A stretch of DNA of 64,000 nucleotides. It comes from an uncultured Bacteroidales bacterium. Its GTDB lineage: Bacteria > Bacteroidota > Bacteroidia > Bacteroidales > Paludibacteraceae. Shown piece by piece: positions 51,108 through 58,292 of the stretch. The number at the start of each line of letters is the position of its first letter. Position 1 is the stretch's first letter. The position numbers and the translations under genes were made by a program. A model generated the notes under the pieces. The model saw only the letters and a list, made by a program, of their open reading frames with translations, was not told the DNA's origin and ran no database searches. The stretch lies in contig CAMOJA010000002.1 of assembly GCA_946616535.1 (NCBI GenBank), positions 124,001 through 188,000 on the forward strand. The letters are read 5' to 3'.

Positions 51108-52163
51108 TTATTTTTTGAGATATTGTGCGAATGTTTTTTCGAAGAGTTGAACGGCTTGGTTGAGTGAACCGAAGAGTTCTCCTCCGGAGGCATTGGCGTG
51201 TCCGCCGCCATGGAAGACCTCTGATGCCCAAACATTCACCGGTCGATCACCTTGCGAGCGAAAAGAGATACGGATTCGGGGTTTGGGAGTACCGGGTTTA
51301 GGGCGCTCCTCGCGCATGAAAACCGAGTAATAGACATCGCTAATCTGCAGGGGCATGTTCACCAATCCTTCGGTGTCGCCGACTTGGTAATGATATTGAT
51401 CCAATTCGTCTGCCGAGAGGGTGATGAGCGAGAGGTGATACTCAGGATAGATGCGCATTTTACGATATAAAGCATAGCCCGTAAGTCTCACTCTATCAGT
51501 CGAATACTGATTAAAGACAGCGTTGTATATAAAGTCTTTGTCAATTCCTGCGCGGACGAGTTCGGCGATGATTTCGTATAGTTCGCAGCTGTTGGAATTG
51601 AAGGCAAAATTGCCTGTGTCGGTCATCAAACCGGTATATATCGCAGTGGCGATTTCTTTGGATAGCGGCGATTGGTTTTCGAGGATTTGGGTGATGAATC
51701 GATAGACGATTTCGCAGGATGATGTAGCCTCGGGGAAAGAGAATACGATGTTCGCGAAATCAGTAGGGTGAAGGTGGTGGTCAATGAGGATTTTTGGTGC
51801 ATTGTTCGCCATGAGTCGTTCGCCTATCGGTCCGATTCTCTTGGGATCGTTGTAGTCGGAGCAGAGGAAGAGGTCCGCTTGGTTGATTAGGGTTTCGCAG
51901 GTCTTCGCATCTTTCTCGTAGATATGGATTTTTTCCGCGTCCGGCATCCAGTTAAAGAACGCAGGGAAAGCGTTGGGAACTACCACTTGGACGGATTGTG
52001 AAATGTCCGTTGTGGGTTGATTTTTCAGCCAATGGTATAGCGCGAGCGCGGATCCCATCGCGTCGCCATCGGGCGCCATGTGGGTGGTAATAACTATATG
52101 TTTCGCCTGCGCGATATATTCATGCGCTTGAGCGAGTTGTTCGAAGGGCAGTTCGATCTTCAT
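51108..52163 (-). CDS. DHH-family phosphoesterase (NrnA-like)
   Basis: A 351-residue enzyme that degrades short oligoribonucleotides (nanoRNA) or 3'-phosphoadenosine 5'-phosphate. The DHH domain has VITTHMAPDGDAMGSALAL (motif I), LCSDYNDPKRIG (motif II) and ILIDHHLHP, the DHH triad (motif III, about residue 137). The C-terminal DHHA1 domain ends with HGGGHANASGG, which binds the nucleotide. Full length for NrnA. It is a single-gene unit with its own promoter and terminator. Confidence 0.92.
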   Translation of the reverse strand: MKIELPFEQLAQAHEYIAQAKHIVITTHMAPDGDAMGSALALYHWLKNQPTTDISQSVQVVVPNAFPAFFNWMPDAEKIHIYEKDAKTCETLINQADLFLCSDYNDPKRIGPIGERLMANNAPKILIDHHLHPTDFANIVFSFPEATSSCEIVYRFITQILENQSPLSKEIATAIYTGLMTDTGNFAFNSNSCELYEIIAELVRAGIDKDFIYNAVFNQYSTDRVRLTGYALYRKMRIYPEYHLSLITLSADELDQYHYQVGDTEGLVNMPLQISDVYYSVFMREERPKPGTPKPRIRISFRSQGDRPVNVWASEVFHGGGHANASGGELFGSLNQAVQLFEKTFAQYLKK

Positions 52164-52182
52164 AGTTCATCAAATTAGGGTG

Positions 52183-52214
52183 CAAATTTACTACATTTTC
52201 TTCAATTGCGCAAG
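52183..52214 (-). promoter_or_regulatory. Candidate promoter for the DHH phosphoesterase gene
   Basis: On the minus strand CTTG (52211-52214), a 20-nt spacer, then TAAATTTG (52183-52190). The -33 box is one base off consensus. The leader is about 15 nt. Confidence 0.6.
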
Positions 52215-52250
52215 AAAAAGTAAAAAATTTTGCATTTTTTTATAAAAAAA

Positions 52251-52282
52251 TTTGTCTATGTAAAAAAAAAGCAGTACCTTTG
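52251..52282 (+). promoter_or_regulatory. Promoter for rpmB-rpmG-DUF4295
   Basis: TTTG at 52251-52254, a 20-nt spacer, then TACCTTTG at 52275-52282, flanked by GCAG and GCACGC as in the tRNA promoters. Transcription would begin near 52288, about 65 nt before rpmB. Confidence 0.85.
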
Positions 52283-52351
52283 CACGCTTTTTCGTGTAAA
52301 TATGCGGAAAAATGCTTGGATTTTGAAAAATAAATAAAAATATATACTACA

Positions 52352-52588
52352 ATGTCAAAGATTTGTCAAATTACAGGCAAGAAAGCCATGGGCGGCTGCA
52401 ATGTCTCTCACTCGAAGCGCCACACAAAGCGCACCTTCGATGTGAATTTGTTCCGCCGCAAGTTCTACTGGGTAGAACAAGATGTATGGATCGAGCTGAA
52501 CGTGAGTGCAGCCGGTCTGAGAACGATTAACAAGATTGGTCTGGACAACGCCTTAAAGCAGGCGGCAGAGAAGGGCTATCTGTATTAA
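52352..52588 (+). CDS. rpmB: 50S ribosomal protein L28
   Basis: A 78-residue large-subunit protein: [29 protein letters not shown] is the bL28 signature, followed by basic [11 protein letters not shown] and a C-terminal helix ([16 protein letters not shown]). The CxxC zinc pairs of some L28 forms are absent (Cys5 and Cys16 only). First gene of the usual Bacteroidota trio rpmB-rpmG-DUF4295. Confidence 0.97.
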   Translation: MSKICQITGKKAMGGCNVSHSKRHTKRTFDVNLFRRKFYWVEQDVWIELNVSAAGLRTINKIGLDNALKQAAEKGYLY

Positions 52589-52605
52589 ACGAAAGGAGTT
52601 AACTT

Positions 52606-52794
52606 ATGGCAAAGAAAACGAAAGAAGCACGCGTACAGGTAATCCTGGAGTGCACAGAGCAAAAGGCCAGCGGTGTTCCGGGTATGAGTCGTTACATCAC
52701 TACCAAAAACCGCAAGAATACTCCGGATCGTTTGGAGTTGAAGAAGTACAATCCTTATTTGAAGAAGTACACGATTCATAAGGAGATCAAGTAA
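52606..52794 (+). CDS. rpmG: 50S ribosomal protein L33
   Basis: A 62-residue bL33 protein with the core [44 protein letters not shown]. It lacks the two CxxC pairs, so it is the zinc-free form. It is 17 bases after rpmB. Confidence 0.96.
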   Translation: MAKKTKEARVQVILECTEQKASGVPGMSRYITTKNRKNTPDRLELKKYNPYLKKYTIHKEIK

Positions 52795-52824
52795 TTAACC
52801 CTATTTTTAGAAAGGCTTAGAACT

Positions 52825-52977
52825 ATGGCAAAGAAAGCGGTCGCAACACTGCAAACCGGTAACTCCGGACGCGCGCACTCTAAGTGCATCAAGATGGTTA
52901 AGTCGCCTAAAACGGGTGCTTACATCTTCCAAGAAGAAATTGTACTGAACGAAAAAGTGAACGAGTTCTTCAAGTAA
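52825..52977 (+). CDS. DUF4295 family small protein
   Basis: A 50-residue basic protein, MAKKAVATLQTGNSGRAHSK onward, ending EIVLNEKVNEFFK. DUF4295 is restricted to Bacteroidota and nearly always follows rpmG, which suggests a ribosome-associated role, though none is established. It is 30 bases after rpmG and is followed by a terminator. The ftsY gene often found next is absent here. Confidence 0.88.
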   Translation: MAKKAVATLQTGNSGRAHSKCIKMVKSPKTGAYIFQEEIVLNEKVNEFFK

Positions 52978-52987
52978 AAAACCTAAC

Positions 52988-53028
52988 AATTAGCGCACTA
53001 CTTATTTTGTGGTGCGCTAATTTTATTT
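52988..53028 (+). terminator. Rho-independent terminator after DUF4295
   Basis: AATTAGCGCAC (52988-52998) pairs fully with GTGCGCTAATT (53012-53022) around a 13-nt loop, followed by TTATTT. It ends the ribosomal-protein unit 11 bases after the stop. Confidence 0.85.
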
Positions 53029-53056
53029 CGCACTATAACACCTTATACCAAACACC

Positions 53057-53980
53057 ATGCTCGGCATCATCATCAATCCGAAGTCGGGAAAAAACTATTT
53101 CCGTGCGCAGCGTATCTATCTATGGAAACTGCTGCGTAAACGTCATCAACCTTTTGCTTATCGCGTGACGAAGTATGCAGGCCATGCTATTGAGTTAGCG
53201 CGTGAACTGGTAGAGAGGGGATACGGCGAGATATTGATTCTCGGCGGCGATGGTACGTTATCGGAGGCGATCAATGGTATTATGCGTTCGACGCTGACAC
53301 CAGAGGCTCGTGCGAAGATTCAAGTGGGCTTGATGCCACGTGGTACAGGTAATGATTGGGGACGATACTGGAACTTGACCAAGAATCACAAAGAGAGTTT
53401 AAGACGTTTCTTTGAAGGCGAAGGTCATCCTATTGATATCGGGTGTGTTACCTATTGGCGAAATAACATCGAGCATCATCGCTATTTCATTAACTCGGTG
53501 GGTTTTGGTGTAGATCCTTTATGTTGCCGCAAAGCGGAGACGCTGAAGTATTATCTGGGTTCGCATCATGTGAACTATGTAATTGGTTTGATCGGAGCTA
53601 TCGCGCAGCATAAGAGTCAACATATGGTGCTGACGGTAGATGGCAAAGTGGCGGTAGATGATTTGCTGTTTACGATGAATATCGGAAATGGTCCCTTCTC
53701 GGGCGGAGGCATTCGTCAGAATCCGGAGGCCGATCCGACGGACGGAGTGTTTCATTCGATGTTTGTTCGCAAACCGAGTTTCAAACAGATATGCAAGGCG
53801 CTGCCGAATTTGTTTAACGGTAAGTTAACAGAGTTGCCTTTTATCTATCCGATTTGCGGTAAAGAGATCGAGATCAGTTATCGCAAGCATATCCTCTTTG
53901 AGGCCGACGGTATCTTGGAGAATATCATTGGTCCCTGTAAGGTGACTTGTATCCACCATGCTCTTCAATTCCGATGCTAA
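53057..53980 (+). CDS. Diacylglycerol kinase-family lipid kinase
   Basis: A 307-residue kinase of the DagK/YegS catalytic family. It starts MLGIIINPKSGKNYF (NPKSG) and has LILGGDGTLSEAINGIM, the GGDGT nucleotide loop (about residue 69), then MPRGTGNDWGRYW. The C-terminal domain contains NIGNGPFSGGG. It probably phosphorylates diacylglycerol or a related lipid at the inner membrane. Its stop overlaps the start of the next gene. Confidence 0.9.
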   Translation: MLGIIINPKSGKNYFRAQRIYLWKLLRKRHQPFAYRVTKYAGHAIELARELVERGYGEILILGGDGTLSEAINGIMRSTLTPEARAKIQVGLMPRGTGNDWGRYWNLTKNHKESLRRFFEGEGHPIDIGCVTYWRNNIEHHRYFINSVGFGVDPLCCRKAETLKYYLGSHHVNYVIGLIGAIAQHKSQHMVLTVDGKVAVDDLLFTMNIGNGPFSGGGIRQNPEADPTDGVFHSMFVRKPSFKQICKALPNLFNGKLTELPFIYPICGKEIEISYRKHILFEADGILENIIGPCKVTCIHHALQFRC

Positions 53981-54894
53981 TGATTCAGCAGCAGGGTAGT
54001 AATAGAGTGTATACGCGGGAGATGGATGAGACGGGAAAGACTATCATCCGCGTAGTAGGAACCAACCGCGATGAGAACAGGGCATTTATTTATATGTCGC
54101 GTCATTTCTCGCAGTTGGGTCTTCCTGTTCCGAAAGTGCTATGGGTGAGTGAGGATGAGATGAGTTATACCCAGGAGGATCTGGGCGATACCTTACTCTT
54201 CAGTTGTTTGGATAACTATACCTTATTAAAACGCGCTGTACGCGCACTCGCGCATATGCAGATAGAAGGCGCACGCGATTTTGATTGGTCGATGTGTTTC
54301 CCTATTCCGGCTATGGATGAGCGCTCTATTCGCTGGGATTTGAATTATTTCAAGTACTGCTTTTTGAAAGGCACGAAGATCGAGTTTTCTGAACCGAAGT
54401 TAGAGGATGACTTCGATCGAATGGTATCGGTTCTCTTGGCGCAGCCGTCTGACAGTTTCCTCTATCGCGATTTTCAAAGTCGAAACGTGATGGTTAAGGA
54501 CGGGCAGCCGTATTTTATTGATTTTCAGGGTGGCAGAAGAGGTCCGACCCAATACGATGTAGCATCGTTCTTATGGCAAGCGAAGGCGAATTTTGCTCCT
54601 GCATTACGCGAAGAACTTATAGGGGAATATCTGGATGAGTTGGAACAGCTTCTGCCAGAATGTTTTAGTCGTTCGGATTGGAAAGCGGCTTTACCGCATT
54701 TTGTGCTGTTTCGAACGCTGCAGGTTTTAGGAGCCTATGGTTATAGGGGCTATTTTGAACGAAAACCGCATTTTCTGGAGTCTATCCCGATGGCTTTGAA
54801 GAATCTGAGTGAATTATTCGCTGCACATGGCGAATTACAAACGCAATATCCGTATATCTATGCTATCAGTAACGATTTACTCTTTCTCCTTTAA
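53974..54894 (+). CDS. AmgK-like sugar kinase (aminoglycoside phosphotransferase family)
   Basis: A roughly 306-residue kinase. It shows GSNRVYTREMDETG (N-lobe), DLGDTLLFS, a catalytic loop FLYRDFQSRNVM (about residue 170) and YFIDFQGGRRGPTQYDVAS. This pattern fits AmgK-type kinases that phosphorylate N-acetylmuramate and GlcNAc at the anomeric position in murein recycling. Possible starts are the ATG at 53974 or at 53980. Two genes later comes a MurU-like nucleotidyltransferase, the expected partner enzyme. The histidine of the usual HxD loop is Tyr here. Confidence 0.8.
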   Translation: MLMIQQQGSNRVYTREMDETGKTIIRVVGTNRDENRAFIYMSRHFSQLGLPVPKVLWVSEDEMSYTQEDLGDTLLFSCLDNYTLLKRAVRALAHMQIEGARDFDWSMCFPIPAMDERSIRWDLNYFKYCFLKGTKIEFSEPKLEDDFDRMVSVLLAQPSDSFLYRDFQSRNVMVKDGQPYFIDFQGGRRGPTQYDVASFLWQAKANFAPALREELIGEYLDELEQLLPECFSRSDWKAALPHFVLFRTLQVLGAYGYRGYFERKPHFLESIPMALKNLSELFAAHGELQTQYPYIYAISNDLLFLL

Positions 54895-55261
54895 ACGTGG
54901 TATTCCCGCGGATAGCTCCGGCAATGGCGGCGGGTATGTCTTTGACTGTCGTTCCACCCATAATCCCGGCAAATACGAGGAATATAAGACCTTGACGGGT
55001 TTGGATCAACCTGTGATTGACTTTTTGGAGCAAGACGGAGAGATTCTGACATTCTTAACCCATGTAGATGCTTTGGTGGACCATCATGTGGAGCGCTTTA
55101 TCGAACGCGGTTTTGAGCATCTTCAGGTGGCTTTCGGATGCACGGGTGGACAGCATCGCTCGGTTTATTGTGCTGAACATGTGGCGAAGCATCTTAAGGA
55201 GAAATACGAAGTCAATATTCACCTGATTCATCGAGAAAGAGGAATAGATAAGGAGTTATGA
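54860..55261 (+). CDS. RapZ C-terminal-domain protein
   Basis: A 133-residue protein equivalent to the C-terminal domain of RapZ, without its N-terminal ATPase. Key blocks are VTIYSFSFKRGIPADSSGNGGGYVFDCRSTHNPG and VAFGCTGGQHRSVYCAEHVA, the latter with a Cys/Gly/Gln/His phosphate-binding pocket. In E. coli RapZ this domain binds the sRNA GlmZ and senses glucosamine-6-phosphate. The ATG at 54860 lies inside the kinase gene (35-base overlap) and is the start that matches the family; the frame itself opens at 54809. Its stop overlaps the nucleotidyltransferase start by 4 bases. Confidence 0.85.
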   Translation: MLSVTIYSFSFKRGIPADSSGNGGGYVFDCRSTHNPGKYEEYKTLTGLDQPVIDFLEQDGEILTFLTHVDALVDHHVERFIERGFEHLQVAFGCTGGQHRSVYCAEHVAKHLKEKYEVNIHLIHRERGIDKEL

Positions 55262-55959
55262 AAGCGATGATTTTTGCAGCGGGTTTGGGTACGCGTTTAA
55301 AACCGCTTACCGATACGATGCCTAAGGCACTGGTGCCTCTGGCGGGTAAGCCGCTGTTGCAATGGCAGGTGGATAAGTTACGTGATGCCGGAATTACGGA
55401 TATCATCGTCAATGTGCACCATTTTCCTGATATGATCATCGACGCTATTCGTGCCAATAAGGGGTGGGGTTGTAATATCACGGTTTCGGATGAACGAGAT
55501 ATGCTTTTGGACACCGGAGGGGGCTTGAAGAAAGCGGTTGGTGAGGAGCCGATATTGGCCTGCAATGTGGATATATTATCCAATATAGACCTACGTGCAC
55601 TCGTGGGCGCCTACGAACGGACGGGCGTTAGTCAATTGGTAGTAAGCGAAAGGAAGACGCAGCGCTATTTATGCTTTGATGATAAGGATTGCCTGTGCGG
55701 GTGGACTAATATTGCTACTGGTGAAATTAAGGGTAAAGAAGGTCGTCATTTGGCGTTCAGCGGTTTGCAGATTTTGAATGGAGAGGCTTTGTATTTGCTT
55801 CAACAGATTCCTGAGGATAAGTTTTCGTTGATTTCGTTTTATTTGGATGCTATGAATAAGACGCCGCTGCAGGCCTATGTGCCAGTGGATTATCGAATGA
55901 TGGATGTCGGAAAAATAGATCAAATAGAAGAGGCCGAGCGATTCGCCGAAAGCTTGTAA
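55258..55959 (+). CDS. MurU-like sugar-1-phosphate nucleotidyltransferase
   Basis: A 233-residue enzyme with MKAMIFAAGLGTRLKPLTDTMPKALVPLAGKPLLQW (GxGTRxxPLT-type loop), ILACNVDILSNID as metal site and a C-terminal YRMMDVGKIDQIEEAE. It should convert N-acetylmuramate-1-phosphate to the UDP form, closing the murein recycling path started by the AmgK-like kinase. A mannose- or glucose-1-phosphate substrate cannot be ruled out. It is the last gene of a three-gene overlapping set and is followed by a terminator. Confidence 0.85.
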   Translation: MKAMIFAAGLGTRLKPLTDTMPKALVPLAGKPLLQWQVDKLRDAGITDIIVNVHHFPDMIIDAIRANKGWGCNITVSDERDMLLDTGGGLKKAVGEEPILACNVDILSNIDLRALVGAYERTGVSQLVVSERKTQRYLCFDDKDCLCGWTNIATGEIKGKEGRHLAFSGLQILNGEALYLLQQIPEDKFSLISFYLDAMNKTPLQAYVPVDYRMMDVGKIDQIEEAERFAESL

Positions 55960-55965
55960 AACAAG

Positions 55966-55992
55966 AAAAGATGCCATTTGGCATCTTTTTTG
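55966..55992. terminator. Bidirectional terminator
   Basis: AAAAGATGCC (55966-55975), ATTT, GGCATCTTTT (55980-55989): the stem has T-runs on both strands and lies between the nucleotidyltransferase (plus) and tRNA-Lys (minus), so it could serve both. Confidence 0.85.
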
Positions 55993-55996
55993 TTGG

Positions 55997-56069
55997 TGTC
56001 CCCCGAGGGACTCGAACCCTCGACCCACTGATTAAGAGTCAGTTGCTCTACCAACTGAGCTAGGGAGAC
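55997..56069 (-). tRNA. tRNA-Lys (anticodon CTT)
   Basis: On the minus strand the acceptor GTCTCCC (56063-56069) pairs with GGGGGAC (55998-56004) with one G-U pair. The anticodon stem ACTGA/TCAGT encloses CTCTTAA with CTT (56034-56036), the T arm is GAGGG, TTCGAGT, CCCTC, and the discriminator is A at 55997. CCA is not encoded. Confidence 0.95.
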
Positions 56070-56092
56070 TTCGCGTTTTTCAAAAGCGGGTG

Positions 56093-56124
56093 CAAAAGTA
56101 CTGCTTTTTTTTGACATACGCAAA
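56093..56124 (-). promoter_or_regulatory. Promoter for tRNA-Lys
   Basis: Minus strand: TTTG (56121-56124), a 20-nt spacer, then TACTTTTG (56093-56100), flanked by GCAG and GCACCCGC exactly as at the tRNA-Asp promoter. Confidence 0.85.
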
Positions 56125-56160
56125 TATTTTTGCAAAAAAAATACAAATAGAGGTTATTTT

Positions 56161-56192
56161 TTTGCTCATATCAATTTTTTTTGTTAATTTTG
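56161..56192 (+). promoter_or_regulatory. Promoter for the histidine kinase gene
   Basis: TTTG at 56161-56164, a 20-nt spacer, then TAATTTTG at 56185-56192. The start codon at 56200 is only 7 bases past the -7 box, so the message is leaderless or nearly so, or translation starts at a later codon. Confidence 0.75.
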
Positions 56193-56199
56193 CAGCCAA

Positions 56200-58224
56200 A
56201 TGCATAGAGGTTTTCGATATATTGTAATTGTGGCAATGGCCGTGCTTTCGCTCTCGTTCTGCTCCTGTTCTTCTGAAGAGCAAGTTTTGCAGAAACGTCA
56301 AGAGCATGCTGAACGTCAGACAGCGGCTTTGTGTGAAGCCTTGGCTCGTAACACATCCTTGGATTCCATTCGCTCTATCACAGAGCAAAATGAGGATGTG
56401 TTTTTTTATATTTTTGACACTCGCCGAATGGTATATTGGTCCACCAATCGTTTAGCCGGGGATGAGGTTTTTGTGACGGTTTACGATACCTGGCGGGACA
56501 TGCATTTTAAGAATGCGGAGACCCGTGCAAGATGGACGAGAGCCGGGATTTATAATGTGCTGACCGTCATTCCTGTGAAGTATGCTGAACTGCAGGATAT
56601 TCCGGATATTCAGGCCATCGCTTCGCAAACTTTCTCTTTTAGAGAAATGTTGGAGGTAGAAGAAGAGCCTTCGGCGTTTTCCATCAATCCGTATTACTAT
56701 ATCATTATCGGTATTTTTGTTCTGATGGTCTTCTTCGGTTTGATGGGTTTGTTGCGCTATCGGGGTATCCGTAATATGCGTCTCTCTACGCGTATTATGT
56801 ATATTATTATGGCCTGTGTCTTGGCGGTGTTCATCTATTTGTTTGTGATGTCAATGAGGTATGTGAATGCGAACTTCGAGCAGCGTCAACGCAAGGAGTT
56901 GCAGACACGATCCGAATACATTCAGTCCTATTTGCGCTCCTTGTATTATTGGGATCAGACGCTTACCTCTACTCAAGCTTCCGGATTGTCGGTAGATCTG
57001 CACGATTTGGGATTTGATATCAACCAGGATATACATGTTTATAGCTTGAATGGCGAGTTGTTGGCGTCTTCTTCGAGTGCCCTTTTCTCGGGCGGTGTGT
57101 TGTCGCGAAGGATGTCACCTGAGGCCTTGTATAGCCGTACACACTCGGCTGTTTGCTATGAGCAAATAGCTTCACATCAGTATCTCGTTTCGTACGTGCC
57201 TTTCTATAACGGTGCGTTCGTCCCGATAGGTTACATTGCATTACCGTATTTCTTGAGTGAGCAAACGCGCAGTGCGGAGTTGAATGACTTATTGTCGCGT
57301 CTCTTGCCACCGTATTTGATCGTCCTTTTCTTAGCCCTTGTCTTCTCATTCTGGGCAGCCAAGAGTATGACAGCACCTATCTCGATGCTGAATGATAAGA
57401 TGCGTCATTTTAAGATAGGTGCGAAGGATAATCATATTCAGTATCCGTATCACGATGAGTTGGGTGCGCTCGTAGAGCGCTATAATCTATTGGTGGACCA
57501 GGTAGAACAATCTGCGGAGCAGTTAGCTCGTGCTGAACGGGAGGGGGCATGGCGCACAATGGCGCGTCAGATTGCGCATGAGATCAATAATCCTTTGACA
57601 CCGATGAAGTTGTCGGTGCAGAAACTTCAACGCCTGCGCGGTTCCGAAGGTTTCGATGCGTATTTTGAGAAGGCCGCTCCGATGCTTATCTCGGAGATTG
57701 ATAACTTAGCGCACATCGCGCAGTCGTTCTCTACGTTTGCAAAACAACCGGAAGTGGTGACCGATGAGGTGGATATAGCTGTGAAGTTATCGCAAGTGAT
57801 CACCCTTCAGCGGGCGAATGATGCCCACATCCCAATTCGCTACATCGGAGCCGATAGTGGTGTGATGGTGATGGCCGATCAGGAGCAGGTTGCACAGGTG
57901 TTTGTTAACATCATCCGAAATGCGCTGCAAGCCATGGAAAATCAACCTCAGGAAGCGAATCGAACTCCCGATATCATTGTGGTGCTCAATGCGGCTTATT
58001 CGGAGCGTGAAGTGCAAATTTCGATTTCCGATAACGGTCCCGGAATACCACTTGATATTCAACCGAAGATCTTCCAGCCGAACTTCACGACAAAGTCGAA
58101 TGGTAATGGCTTGGGATTAGCCATTAGCAAACATATTATCGAGGGAACCGGAGGCCGTATTTCCTTTGAAACCTCGGATAAAGGAACCACATTTAGGATA
58201 TATTTCCTAAAAAAAATGACGTAA
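56200..58224 (+). CDS. Sensor histidine kinase (NtrY-like)
   Basis: A 674-residue membrane kinase. Hydrophobic segments lie near 8-22, 168-188, 205-225 and 372-390, leaving two periplasmic regions (about 25-165 and 230-370). A HAMP domain (about 390-445) and a dimerisation domain with IAHEINNPLTPMKLSVQKL (phosphorylated His near residue 460) follow. The ATPase domain has NIIRNALQA (N box), SDNGPGIP, and NGNGLGLAISKHIIEG (G2 box). PLTPMK is typical of the NtrY group. The first helix ends in CSC, so processing as a lipoprotein is conceivable. No response regulator is adjacent. Confidence 0.92.
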   Translation: MHRGFRYIVIVAMAVLSLSFCSCSSEEQVLQKRQEHAERQTAALCEALARNTSLDSIRSITEQNEDVFFYIFDTRRMVYWSTNRLAGDEVFVTVYDTWRDMHFKNAETRARWTRAGIYNVLTVIPVKYAELQDIPDIQAIASQTFSFREMLEVEEEPSAFSINPYYYIIIGIFVLMVFFGLMGLLRYRGIRNMRLSTRIMYIIMACVLAVFIYLFVMSMRYVNANFEQRQRKELQTRSEYIQSYLRSLYYWDQTLTSTQASGLSVDLHDLGFDINQDIHVYSLNGELLASSSSALFSGGVLSRRMSPEALYSRTHSAVCYEQIASHQYLVSYVPFYNGAFVPIGYIALPYFLSEQTRSAELNDLLSRLLPPYLIVLFLALVFSFWAAKSMTAPISMLNDKMRHFKIGAKDNHIQYPYHDELGALVERYNLLVDQVEQSAEQLARAEREGAWRTMARQIAHEINNPLTPMKLSVQKLQRLRGSEGFDAYFEKAAPMLISEIDNLAHIAQSFSTFAKQPEVVTDEVDIAVKLSQVITLQRANDAHIPIRYIGADSGVMVMADQEQVAQVFVNIIRNALQAMENQPQEANRTPDIIVVLNAAYSEREVQISISDNGPGIPLDIQPKIFQPNFTTKSNGNGLGLAISKHIIEGTGGRISFETSDKGTTFRIYFLKKMT

Positions 58225-58236
58225 ATCACAAAAAAA

Positions 58237-58268
58237 TTTGTGTATTTCAAAAAAAAATTGTAATTTTG
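58237..58268 (+). promoter_or_regulatory. Promoter for the LPP20/PEGA gene set
   Basis: TTTG at 58237-58240, a 20-nt spacer, then TAATTTTG at 58261-58268. Transcription should start near 58275, about 18 nt before the ATG at 58293. Confidence 0.8.
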
Positions 58269-58292
58269 CGGCCGTTATATACTATATTCTCT

